From NCBI GenBank assembly GCA_964459515.1, contig CAYWML010000017.1:1-22528 (forward strand): DNA of 22,528 nucleotides. Reading direction: 5' to 3'. The DNA comes from Scatosoma sp964459515 (GTDB taxonomy: Bacteria > Bacillota > Clostridia > Christensenellales > Borkfalkiaceae). Position numbers and translations under genes: made by a program. Positions 15,308 through 22,528 of the stretch are shown here, in pieces; within the stretch, counting starts at the first letter, position 1; every line of letters begins with the position of its first letter. The notes beneath the pieces were generated by a model. It did no database searches. It had not been told where the DNA came from and saw only the letters and a list, made by a program, of their open reading frames with translations.

Positions 15308-16258
15308 TTATTCTCCGTAGGCGGCAATCGCAATCGCGGCGACGTCGCCGATATTTTCACGCAAGGCGGCAGGTACGATTTTGCAAACTTCCAAACTGTC
15401 CGCAAGCGTTTCTTTTTTAAGTTCCTTTTTCATCGCAGGCACGAGCAATTCCGAGGCGCGCATAAATACGCCGCCGAGTACGATTCGTTCGGGATTCAAG
15501 AGGTCTATCAGCGCGCTAAGCCCTTTGCCGAGCATTTTTCCGCTTTTGGCGAATACTTTTTTCGCGAAAGTGTCGCCTTGAAAGGCGTAGCTGCTTAAAT
15601 CTTTCGTCGTGACGTTGCCGAGCTCGCCCGTTTTTTTGAAGTAGTACGGCGGCGTTTTTTCTTTGCGCGCCATATCCGCAGCTAAGCGAGTGATACCGCC
15701 GCCGCTGCAAAAGCCTTCAAACGAGCCTTTCTTTCCGAAACCGATCGGACCGCTTTTCGCAAGACGAATATGCCCGACTTCACCTGCGTTGCCGTTCGTG
15801 CCCGAATACAGCCTGCCGTCCAAGATTAAGCCTGCGCCGAGCCCTGTGCCGAACGTCAAAAATACCATATTTTTCGTTCCGTGCCCTGCGCCGAACTTCC
15901 ATTCTGCCACCGCGCAGGCGTTCGCGTCGTTTTCCAATCGAGCAGGCAACGCGTAGGCGTTTCGGAGGTATTCGACGATGGGAAAGTTTTCCCAGCCGCG
16001 TAAATTCGGCGGCGACAGAATGACGCCGCGAAGGCTGTCTAACGGACCGCCGCAACTGACGCCGATTTTTTTCAAGGGGTATTTCTTTTGCCAAGTGCGA
16101 ATGTATTCGTTTAATTTTTCAAGCGTTTCCGTGGGAGAGTTTGTCGTCGCGACTTCTTCTCTTTCTGCTATGAAAAGTTCGTCGTCGCATACCTGCCCTA
16201 CGCTTACGGCGCATTTCGTGCCGCCGATGTCTAATCCTAAATAGTATTTCTTTTCCAT
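15308..16258 (-). CDS. ROK-family sugar kinase lacking the zinc cysteines
   Basis: ATP-dependent sugar kinase of 316 residues. Phosphate-binding motif LGLDIGGTK (7-15); sugar-binding and catalytic region ENDANA with Asp111 as general base; second ATP motif TFGTGLGAGLI (135-145); GNAGEVGH with His163. ROK kinases then normally show CxCGxxGCxE, which binds zinc. Here it reads IGFGKKGSFE (172-181), so all three Cys are replaced and zinc is probably absent. The family covers glucokinase, fructokinase, N-acetylglucosamine and N-acetylmannosamine kinases; the substrate is not predictable here. AGAGG precedes the start; the gene lies 9 nt after radA and 2 nt before the GmhA-like gene. Confidence 0.88.
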   Translation of the reverse strand: MEKKYYLGLDIGGTKCAVSVGQVCDDELFIAEREEVATTNSPTETLEKLNEYIRTWQKKYPLKKIGVSCGGPLDSLRGVILSPPNLRGWENFPIVEYLRNAYALPARLENDANACAVAEWKFGAGHGTKNMVFLTFGTGLGAGLILDGRLYSGTNGNAGEVGHIRLAKSGPIGFGKKGSFEGFCSGGGITRLAADMARKEKTPPYYFKKTGELGNVTTKDLSSYAFQGDTFAKKVFAKSGKMLGKGLSALIDLLNPERIVLGGVFMRASELLVPAMKKELKKETLADSLEVCKIVPAALRENIGDVAAIAIAAYGE

Positions 16259-16267
16259 GTTTTCCTC

Positions 16268-17668
16268 TCAGCCGCGAGGCGGACGCAATTGCAACGCCGT
16301 CAGCATTTGCCCGACGTATTGCACGGGGACGAGTTCGATTTGATCTTGCAATTTAGCGCAGGCTTTCACGTTCTTTTTGGGCAAAACAACGCGTTTGAAA
16401 CCCGTTTTTATACATTCTTTCACGCGGCGGTCGGCGTACGAAACGGGACGGATTTCGCCTGTTAGACCGACTTCGCCGAATATGGCGGTGTATTTGTCGA
16501 TCGGCACGTCCAACGCCGCGCCGGCAAGCGCCGCGCATAACGCCAAATCCACGGACGGTTCGTCCAATTTAATGCCGCCCATCGCGTTGACGTATACGTC
16601 CGAGCTCCAAAACGGAATGCCACAACGCTTTTCCAAAACGGCGATCAGCACCACCAATTTGTTGTAATCCACGCCGAGACTCATGCGGCGCGGTTGCCCG
16701 TAGGGGGTTTTGGAAATCAGCGTTTGAATTTCCACGTTCATGCAACGATTGCCGTTCTCCGACGGCGTAACGGCAGAGCCTGCGGCTAAACCGCGCGTTT
16801 CCGAAAGGAAGATGTCCGCGTAATCGCGTACGCTTTTAATGCCGCAATCCGTCATTTCGAAAACGCCGACTTCCTGCGCCGAACCGAAACGGTTTTTGAC
16901 GGCGCGGAGCAAGCGATAATTATCCTCTTGCTCGCCCTCGAAGTAGAGGACGGTGTCCATGATATGCTCCAACACTTTCGGCCCTGCGAGCGCGCCCTCC
17001 TTCGTGACATGCCCGATGATGAAAAAGGTGATGCCTTGCGATTTTGCAATGCGCATCAGCCGCGCGGCGCATTCGCGCACCTGTCCCACACTGCCTGCCG
17101 CGGAGGCGAGGGCTTCCGTGTAGATTGCCTGCACCGAGTCGATGACGACGAATTTGCTTTCTCCGAGGTTCGCTTCGATGTCCTCCAAGCAGGTTTCGTT
17201 GAGCAGAAAAAGATTGTCCGAGCAAACGCCCAACCGTTCGCAACGCATTTTGACCTGCGCGCAACTTTCTTCCGCGGATACGTAGAGGGTAGGCGCGGCT
17301 TGCGTCTGCGCGAGTTGCGCGGAAACTTGCGTAAGCAGGGTGGATTTGCCGATGCCGGGATCGCCGCCGAGCAGCACGAGCGAGCCGCGCACGATGCCGC
17401 CGCCGAGCACCGTATCGAATTCGGCAATGCCGCTCGACACGCGGTCGAATTTTTCATAGCCGATTTGGGAAAGAGGCAGGGCGCGCGTTTTAAGCGTCGA
17501 TACGCCGCGGCGCGCGTCGTTTCGATTTTCTTCGGCGGGGCGGACAAGCTCCTCCTGCATGGTGTTGAAGCTGTTGCAATCGGGGCATTTGCCCAGCCAT
17601 TTCGGGGCGACGAAGCCGCATTGCGAGCAAACGAACCGACTTGTCGGGGCTTTTGTTTTGGTAGCCAT
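16268..17668 (-). CDS. radA: DNA repair protein RadA
   Basis: Branch-migration ATPase that acts with RecA in recombination repair (also called Sms). The 466-residue protein has the standard three parts. An N-terminal zinc finger has Cys14, Cys17, Cys28 and Cys31. A RecA-like ATPase core carries Walker A GDPGIGKST (102-110) and the RadA-specific KNRFG motif. The C-terminal Lon-like domain (GGIKLDEPSVDLALCAALAG, FGEVGLTGEIRPV) lacks the protease function in this family. A strong AAGGAG precedes the ATG. It lies 19 nt after ispDF in the same operon. Length and motifs are normal. Confidence 0.96.
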   Translation of the reverse strand: MATKTKAPTSRFVCSQCGFVAPKWLGKCPDCNSFNTMQEELVRPAEENRNDARRGVSTLKTRALPLSQIGYEKFDRVSSGIAEFDTVLGGGIVRGSLVLLGGDPGIGKSTLLTQVSAQLAQTQAAPTLYVSAEESCAQVKMRCERLGVCSDNLFLLNETCLEDIEANLGESKFVVIDSVQAIYTEALASAAGSVGQVRECAARLMRIAKSQGITFFIIGHVTKEGALAGPKVLEHIMDTVLYFEGEQEDNYRLLRAVKNRFGSAQEVGVFEMTDCGIKSVRDYADIFLSETRGLAAGSAVTPSENGNRCMNVEIQTLISKTPYGQPRRMSLGVDYNKLVVLIAVLEKRCGIPFWSSDVYVNAMGGIKLDEPSVDLALCAALAGAALDVPIDKYTAIFGEVGLTGEIRPVSYADRRVKECIKTGFKRVVLPKKNVKACAKLQDQIELVPVQYVGQMLTALQLRPPRG

Positions 17669-17687
17669 ACAATCTCCTTTTTAAACG

Positions 17688-18824
17688 TTATTCGTGGGGG
17701 GTGACAGCCGATAGCAGCGCGTAGGCGTTGACGGTGATTCCCTTGCCTTCGCCGACGTATCCCAATCCCTCGTTCGTTCCTGCGGAAACGCCGACGGCAT
17801 CGCGGGGAATATCGAGCGCGTTCGCCAACGCGGCGCGGATATCGTCGATATATTTCGCCAAACGGGGGCGTTCGGCTTGCACGGCGACGGAGAGGTTTTT
17901 TGCGCGAAAGCCGCGTTCGCGGAGCATACCCGTTACGCGGCATAACATTTGCATGGAGTCTGCACCGCGCCATTTTTCGTCCGTGTCGGGAAAGTAGTGC
18001 CCGATGTCCTTTAAGCCTGCCGCGGAAAGGAGGGCGTCCATGACGGCGTGCGCCAATACGTCGCCGTCGCTATGGGCGATCAAACCGCTTTCCGAGGGGA
18101 TCTTAACGCCGCCGAGCAGAATAAAGTTTTGCGGCTTTCCGAAGGCGTGCGTATCCACGCCGAAACCGCAACGGGCGTATTCCTCGAAGAAGTCCTCCGC
18201 GTACGTTAATTTAATATTGTCGCGCGTGCCTGCGCATATACGCGGCGCGGCGCAATATTCGGCATACACGGACGAATCGTCCGTAAAGCTTGCCGAAGTA
18301 TCGGCGAAAGCGCGTTCGTAAGCGGCGAGAAGTTCCGCGCGGCGGAAGCCTTGCGGCGTTTGGATTCGGCGAAGCGTTGCGCGGTCGGGTACGGAAAGGA
18401 TTTGTTCCCCGTCCGTTACGGCGACGGTATCCGTGCAGGGTACGGCGCAAACGCCGCTCCCGTAGCGGCGCGCGCTTTGCAGACAAGCCGTAATGCTTTC
18501 CTGCGCGACGAAAGGTCTTGCGCCGTCGTGTATGAGGACGATCTCCGCATCCGTTGCCGATAGCGCGTTATAGACGGAGCGCGAACGATTTTCGCCGCCG
18601 AGCACGGCGCGCGTACGGGGAAACTTCGCGCAGATCGCGGAAATTTCCGTGCGGTCGTTTTCCGAACAAGTCACGACGATTTCGTCCACGTCGTCGCGGA
18701 CGAACGCGGCAATCGTGCGTTCCAAAACGGTAGAACCGCCGTAGGGGAGCAGGAGTTTGTTTTTGGAAAACCCTGCGCGAAGCCCTTTTCCCGCCGCGCA
18801 AACGACGGCGCATACGCCCGTCAC
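17688..18824 (-). CDS. ispDF: Bifunctional IspD/IspF of the MEP isoprenoid pathway
   Basis: Makes CDP-methylerythritol (IspD) and then, after IspE acts, the cyclic diphosphate (IspF). The chosen start is GTG at 18824, which overlaps the rqcP stop as GTGA; the frame is open further upstream but that part reads through rqcP and does not look like protein. The 378-residue product starts VTGVCAVVCAAGKG. The IspD half has the nucleotide loop AAGKGLRAG, HDGARPFV and RRIQTPQGF. The IspF half starts near 215 with GFGVDTHAF (metal ligands Asp and His), LGGVKIPSESGLIAHSDGD, DIGHYFPDTD and the C-terminal GVSAGTNEGLG. Fusion of ispD and ispF is known in several bacteria. Confidence 0.95.
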   Translation of the reverse strand: MTGVCAVVCAAGKGLRAGFSKNKLLLPYGGSTVLERTIAAFVRDDVDEIVVTCSENDRTEISAICAKFPRTRAVLGGENRSRSVYNALSATDAEIVLIHDGARPFVAQESITACLQSARRYGSGVCAVPCTDTVAVTDGEQILSVPDRATLRRIQTPQGFRRAELLAAYERAFADTSASFTDDSSVYAEYCAAPRICAGTRDNIKLTYAEDFFEEYARCGFGVDTHAFGKPQNFILLGGVKIPSESGLIAHSDGDVLAHAVMDALLSAAGLKDIGHYFPDTDEKWRGADSMQMLCRVTGMLRERGFRAKNLSVAVQAERPRLAKYIDDIRAALANALDIPRDAVGVSAGTNEGLGYVGEGKGITVNAYALLSAVTPHE

Positions 18825-19063
18825 GACAGCACCTCGTAGAGGGCGGCGGCTTCGTCCTTTTTCACCGTTTCTTTGACGTTCAGCACGCGCAATTTCAAGC
18901 TTCCTGCCGCGTACAGCACTTCGATCGTATCGCCGACTTTGACGGGGGAGGAGGGCTTGGCGTTTTTGCCGTTGATGAGGACTTTGTTCGCCTCGCACGC
19001 TTCCTGTGCGACGGTGCGCCGTTTCAGTACGCGCGAAACTTTCAAAAATTTGTCGATTCGCAT
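18821..19063 (-). CDS. rqcP: S4-domain protein RqcP (ribosome quality control)
   Basis: The 80-residue protein is one S4 RNA-binding domain: MRIDKFLKVSRVLKRRT, then ANKVLINGKNAKPSSPVKVGD. This matches RqcP (B. subtilis YabO) over its whole length, including the KKDEAAALYE tail. RqcP binds the stalled 50S subunit and works with RqcH in adding C-terminal alanine tails. The assignment is by similarity of sequence and length; the related HslR/Hsp15 heat-shock S4 proteins are the alternative. AAGAGG lies upstream of the ATG. It is the first gene of the operon, and its TGA overlaps the GTG of ispDF by 4 nt, so the two are coupled. Confidence 0.88.
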   Translation of the reverse strand: MRIDKFLKVSRVLKRRTVAQEACEANKVLINGKNAKPSSPVKVGDTIEVLYAAGSLKLRVLNVKETVKKDEAAALYEVLS

Positions 19064-19122
19064 GGAAAAATACCTCTTGCAATAACTTTTTTAAGAAAAA
19101 TCGAAAATCGCATTCAAAACGC

Positions 19123-19151
19123 TTGACATCTTTTTTTTAGGGCGATATAAT
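19123..19151 (+). promoter_or_regulatory. Perfect consensus promoter upstream of rpoB
   Basis: TTGACA (19123-19128), 17 bp, TATAAT (19146-19151). The start is near 19158, leaving a leader of about 257 nt before rpoB. The leader contains an imperfect hairpin (GAAAAAC at 19234-19240 with GTTTTTC at 19255-19261) and no recognised riboswitch. Confidence 0.85.
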
Positions 19152-19277
19152 TAGATAATGTATCATTATGCTTATTATGGAGTAATATTGCGCCCGAGCG
19201 GTTTTTTGAGAAAAAACGCAAGGAAATTTGTTTGAAAAACTCCCGTGTTTACGTGTTTTTCGCTTCGATATATCGTT

Positions 19278-19306
19278 ATTATACCGCAAACGCGCGAAAA
19301 AGTAAA
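19278..19306 (-). promoter_or_regulatory. Promoter of the rqcP-ispDF-radA operon
   Basis: On the minus strand: TTTACT (19306-19301), 17 bp, perfect TATAAT (19283-19278). Transcription would start near 19271 and run through about 208 nt to rqcP. It lies inside the rpoB leader and points the opposite way. Confidence 0.55.
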
Positions 19307-19397
19307 GCGTAATGAAAAAAGAAAATGCAATAGAAGAAAAAAATCCGATTTTTATCAATGAAAAGATATACTTGGTAGATCGCTGAAAATAAAAAGC

Positions 19398-19403
19398 AAG
19401 GAG
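19398..19403 (+). promoter_or_regulatory. Ribosome binding site of rpoB
   Basis: AAGGAG, 11 nt before the ATG at 19415. It fixes the start giving MDLPIQKYGKTERRKFGSID, which fits the family N-terminus. Confidence 0.7.
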
Positions 19404-19414
19404 CAATTAAACGG

Positions 19415-22400
19415 ATGGATTTACCTATTCAAAAGTACGGCAAAACCGAAAGAAGAAAATTCGGTTCGATCGACGAAGTAATCGACATTCCCGACCTCGT
19501 TGAAATCCAGAAAGACAGCTACAATGCCTTTATCGAGGACGGCATCGGCGAAGTGTTCGAGGACTTCTCCCCGATAACCGACTACTCCGACCATTTCGAG
19601 CTTTATTTTTTGGAGCATCGATTTGGCGACAAACCCAAGTATGACGAAAAAGAATGCCGCACGCGCGACGCAACGTTCGCGTTGCCTTTGCGCGTAAAAG
19701 TACGCCTCGTAAACAAGGTGAAGAACGAAGTTCTCGACCAAGAGGTCTTCATGGGCGATTTGCCGCTCATGACGGAAAACGGCGCGTTCATCATCAACGG
19801 CGCGGAGCGCGTTATCGTTTCGCAGCTCGTCCGTTCCCCCGGCGTATACAACGCGTCGAGCAAGGACAAGACGGGTAAAGAAATGTTCGCCACCACCGTT
19901 ATGCCCAATCGCGGCGCGTGGTTGGAGCTGGAACAGGACGCGCAGGGCGCGTTGTACGTGCGCGTGGACAGAAAGAAGAAATTGTGCGTAACGGTGCTGT
20001 TGCGCGCGCTCGGCTTCGGATCGAACCGCGCCATAGAGGACTTGTTCCCCGGCGATAAAATTATCGCTTCCACCCTTTCCAAGGATACCGCGAAGTCGGA
20101 ATCGGACGGCTTGTACGAGTTGTATCGTCGCTTGCGTCCCGGCGAAGCGCCTACGGAAGATTCCGTACGGGCGCACCTTTTCAACCTCTTTTTCGATCCC
20201 CGTCGCTACGACATCGCGAAAGTGGGCAGATATAAGTACAACAAGAAGTTGAACTTGGCGTATCGTTTGCCCGGTTGCCGCGCGGCGGACGTCGTTGTGA
20301 ACCCCGAAACGGGCGAAGTGATCGTCAACGCGGGCGAGAAGATCTCCGAAGCGCAGGCGAAAGAAATCCAAAATTGCGGCGTAAACGAGATTTTCGTTTT
20401 GGTGGACGATCCCGAAGAGGGCGAAATCCGTCATAAGATCATCGCGAACAACACGGTAGACTTTTCGGCGATTTCCGACGTGCCCGTACAGGCGCGCGCG
20501 AAGGACTTCGGCTTGTTGCCGACGGTGTACTATCCCAATTATCGCTTCTCCAAGCTCATCGCGGAGGAATGCGCGAATTTGACCGTGGAAGAAGTGGCGG
20601 AAAAGTACGTGGACGACATCAACGCGTTGTACTACACGCATGAGAAAGCGGAAGAACCCGACGAGAAGCCCGAAGAAAAGAAAAACAGAGAAAAGAGAAG
20701 AGACAATCGCCGTAAATTCGTTGCGGCTTGTAAGCTTTTCCACGAAATTTTGCACAGCGAACAGCCCGTGCCTACCAAGGCGCAAAAGAAAGAGTTGCGC
20801 CCGATTATCGACAAGCTTTGCCATAAGCACGTCACCGTGGACGACATCGTCGCTTCCATTTCCACCAACCTCGATTTGCCCTACGGCATCGGTACGATCG
20901 ACAATATCGACCACCTCGGCAATCGNNNNNNNNNNGGCGAGCTGTTGCAAAATCAGCTCCGCGTCGGTATCGCGCGTTTGGAACGTTTGATTAAAGAAAG
21001 AATGGCGACGCAAGATCCCATGGAGATTACGCCGTCCGCGCTTATCAACATTCGTCCCGTATCCGCAGTCATTCGCGAGTTCTTCGGTTCTTCGCAGCTT
21101 TCGCAATTCATGGATCAGACCAACCCGATTGCAGAGCTTACGCACAAGCGTAAATTGTCCGCGCTCGGTCCCGGCGGTTTGAACCGCGATCGCGCTACCT
21201 TCGAAGTGCGCGATATCCACCATACCCACTACGGGCGTATGTGTCCTATCGAAACGCCCGAAGGACAGAACATCGGTCTTATCACCTCCCTCGCTACCTT
21301 CGCGAAAGTCAACGAGTACGGCTTTATCATGAGTCCGTACAGAAGAGTGGACAAGGCGACGGGTATCGTTACGGAGCACGTGGATTATTTGACGGCGGAC
21401 GAAGAGGACAGATATATCGTCGCGCAGGCAAACGAGCCGTTGGACGCGGAAGGACGTTTCGTCAACGAGCGCGTCGGTTGCCGTCATCAAAACGATATTA
21501 CGGAAATGCCGCGCGAGAAAATGGACTATATGGACGTTTCGCCCAAACAGCTCGTTTCCGTTGCAGCCGCACTTATTCCCTTCCTTGAAAACGACGATAC
21601 GAACCGCGCCCTCATGGGTTCGAACATGCAACGTCAGGCTGTGCCTCTTCTCAAAACGGAGTCGGCAATCGTCGCGACGGGTATCGAAAGTTCTATCGCG
21701 CAATATTCGGGCGTTATCGTCACGGCGAAAGAGGCGGGCGTGGTGCATTCCTGCGCGTCGAACATGATCAAGATCAAAGAGGACGACGGAACGATGCGCG
21801 AATATCCCTTGAAGAAGTTCGAACGTTCCAATGCGGGCACGTGCCTCAATCAGCGGCCTATCGTTTCCACGGGCGACAGAGTGTACAAGGGCGAGATCAT
21901 CGCCGACGGTCCTTCGACCAATAACGGCGAACTCGCGCTCGGTAAAAACATTCTCATCGGCTATATGGAATGGGAAGGTTATAACTACGAGGACGCTATC
22001 CTGCTTTCCGAAAAATTGGTGCAGGACGACGTGTTCACCTCTATTCATATCGAAGAATACGAAACGGAAGCGAGAGATACGAAGCTCGGTCCGGAAGAAA
22101 TCACGCGCGATATCCCCAACGTCGGCGACGACGCGTTGAAGGATTTGGACGAAGACGGTATCATTCGCATCGGCGCGGAGATTCAAAGCGGCGATATCCT
22201 CGTCGGTAAAGTATCCCCGAAGGGCGAGGCGGAGCTTACGCCCGAAGAAAGATTGCTTCGCGCGATCTTCGGCGAAAAATCGAGAGAGGTGCGCGATACG
22301 TCTTTGAAAGTTCCGCACGGCGAAGGCGGCGTCGTCGTAGACGTCAAAGTGTTTACGCGAGAGAACAAGGACGAATTGGATCCGGGCGTAAATAAGCTGG

Positions 22401-22528
22401 TGCGCGTATATATCGCGCAGAAGCGTAAAATTCAGGTCGGCGATAAGATGGCAGGTCGTCACGGTAACAAGGGCGTTATTTCCCGTGTGCTTTCGCAGGC
22501 GGATATGCCCTTCCTTGCCGACGGTACG
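19415..22528 (+). CDS. rpoB: RNA polymerase beta subunit (5' part, runs off the edge)
   Basis: Catalytic beta subunit of RNA polymerase. About 1038 codons are present, in frame to the window end. Visible landmarks: NGAERVIVSQLVRSPGVY, the rifampicin region starting near residue 556 (FFGSSQLSQFMDQTNP, then THKRKLSALGPGGL), YGRMCPIETPEGQNIGLI, NEYGFIMSPYRRVD, MDVSPKQLVS, NRALMGSNMQRQAVP, and the active-site KMAGRHGNKGVISR. The usual resistance positions carry the wild-type residues (Gln, Asp, His, Ser of E. coli 513, 516, 526, 531), so sensitivity to rifampicin is predicted. Before the DIDHLGN motif there is an insert rich in Glu and Lys (about 408-430) with following helical sequence that B. 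subtilis lacks. The frame crosses a ten-N gap. The rest of the gene lies to the right. Confidence 0.97.
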   Translation, partial: MDLPIQKYGKTERRKFGSIDEVIDIPDLVEIQKDSYNAFIEDGIGEVFEDFSPITDYSDHFELYFLEHRFGDKPKYDEKECRTRDATFALPLRVKVRLVNKVKNEVLDQEVFMGDLPLMTENGAFIINGAERVIVSQLVRSPGVYNASSKDKTGKEMFATTVMPNRGAWLELEQDAQGALYVRVDRKKKLCVTVLLRALGFGSNRAIEDLFPGDKIIASTLSKDTAKSESDGLYELYRRLRPGEAPTEDSVRAHLFNLFFDPRRYDIAKVGRYKYNKKLNLAYRLPGCRAADVVVNPETGEVIVNAGEKISEAQAKEIQNCGVNEIFVLVDDPEEGEIRHKIIANNTVDFSAISDVPVQARAKDFGLLPTVYYPNYRFSKLIAEECANLTVEEVAEKYVDDINALYYTHEKAEEPDEKPEEKKNREKRRDNRRKFVAACKLFHEILHSEQPVPTKAQKKELRPIIDKLCHKHVTVDDIVASISTNLDLPYGIGTIDNIDHLGNXXXXGELLQNQLRVGIARLERLIKERMATQDPMEITPSALINIRPVSAVIREFFGSSQLSQFMDQTNPIAELTHKRKLSALGPGGLNRDRATFEVRDIHHTHYGRMCPIETPEGQNIGLITSLATFAKVNEYGFIMSPYRRVDKATGIVTEHVDYLTADEEDRYIVAQANEPLDAEGRFVNERVGCRHQNDITEMPREKMDYMDVSPKQLVSVAAALIPFLENDDTNRALMGSNMQRQAVPLLKTESAIVATGIESSIAQYSGVIVTAKEAGVVHSCASNMIKIKEDDGTMREYPLKKFERSNAGTCLNQRPIVSTGDRVYKGEIIADGPSTNNGELALGKNILIGYMEWEGYNYEDAILLSEKLVQDDVFTSIHIEEYETEARDTKLGPEEITRDIPNVGDDALKDLDEDGIIRIGAEIQSGDILVGKVSPKGEAELTPEERLLRAIFGEKSREVRDTSLKVPHGEGGVVVDVKVFTRENKDELDPGVNKLVRVYIAQKRKIQVGDKMAGRHGNKGVISRVLSQADMPFLADGT
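20926..20935. other. Assembly gap of ten N inside rpoB
   Basis: The gap falls in the conserved stretch HLGNRR-x-R-x-VGELLQNQ. Four codons lie between Asn and Gly here, while known RpoB proteins have six, so the true missing stretch is probably 16 nt. Ten and sixteen keep the same frame. Confidence 0.95.

Noticed and set aside
18825..19082. N-terminal extension of ispDF by 86 residues
   Set aside because: It overlaps the whole rqcP gene in another frame and is Arg/Gln-rich; the GTG at 18824 gives a normal IspD start and a typical 4-nt overlap.
19155..19169. Inverted repeat ATAATG-TAT-CATTAT at the rpoB transcription start
   Set aside because: The stem is A/T-rich and short; it could be an operator but is also expected by chance in such sequence.
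19421..22462. A 1013-codon open frame antisense to rpoB
   Set aside because: It is the mirror of rpoB, whose codon usage avoids the triplets that would give stops on the other strand. Its translation is Arg/Phe/Val-rich and low in recognisable motifs.
1..22528. CRISPR arrays, tRNA or rRNA genes, insertion-sequence transposases
   Set aside because: I found no regularly spaced short repeats, no tRNA-like cloverleaf and no transposase motifs in the window.

Overview
The window looks like a draft-assembly contig from a Gram-positive, Clostridia-type bacterium, probably an uncultured gut lineage. The signs are a tRNA-responsive T-box leader, strong AGGAGG-type ribosome sites, sigma-A promoters with TTGACA/TATAAT or extended TGnTATAAT boxes, fused ispDF, an RqcP-type S4 protein, and a giant secreted modular protein. 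The exact lineage is an inference. A run of ten N inside rpoB marks an assembly gap.

Left part (1-7395): the tail of an unknown gene is followed by an envelope locus on the + strand. This holds a 2045-residue secreted multidomain protein, a 41-residue peptide gene and a small lipoprotein with a Listeria-Bacteroides-type repeat. The three are spaced by 13-14 nt and end at strong hairpins. Two domains of the giant protein are a recent in-frame duplication of 453 bp.

Middle (7396-14631): a DeoR-family repressor on the - strand lies divergent to a 220-residue protein of unknown function. Next is cysE-cysS behind a complete T-box leader. Its specifier codon is UGC, and its antiterminator bulge fits a tRNA with U73, so charging of tRNA-Cys should control both cysteine synthesis and cysteinyl-tRNA formation. 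alaS follows with a perfect consensus promoter and encodes a short AlaRS (606 residues) that ends after the editing domain. A palindromic, MITE-like repeat (one full copy, one half copy) separates it from a translationally coupled Dabb-domain and GNAT acetyltransferase pair.

Right part (14598-22528): a - strand operon reads rqcP, ispDF, radA, a ROK sugar kinase and a GmhA-like sugar-phosphate isomerase. It combines ribosome rescue, isoprenoid synthesis, recombination repair and sugar metabolism. It ends at a terminator hairpin shared with the converging acetyltransferase gene. Its promoter faces the promoter of rpoB, and the predicted transcripts overlap head to head by about 110 nt. rpoB runs off the right edge.

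The best candidates for something new are the 41-residue peptide gene in the envelope locus, the short AlaRS, and the uncharacterised 220-residue protein. The cysteine T-box is the clearest regulatory element.
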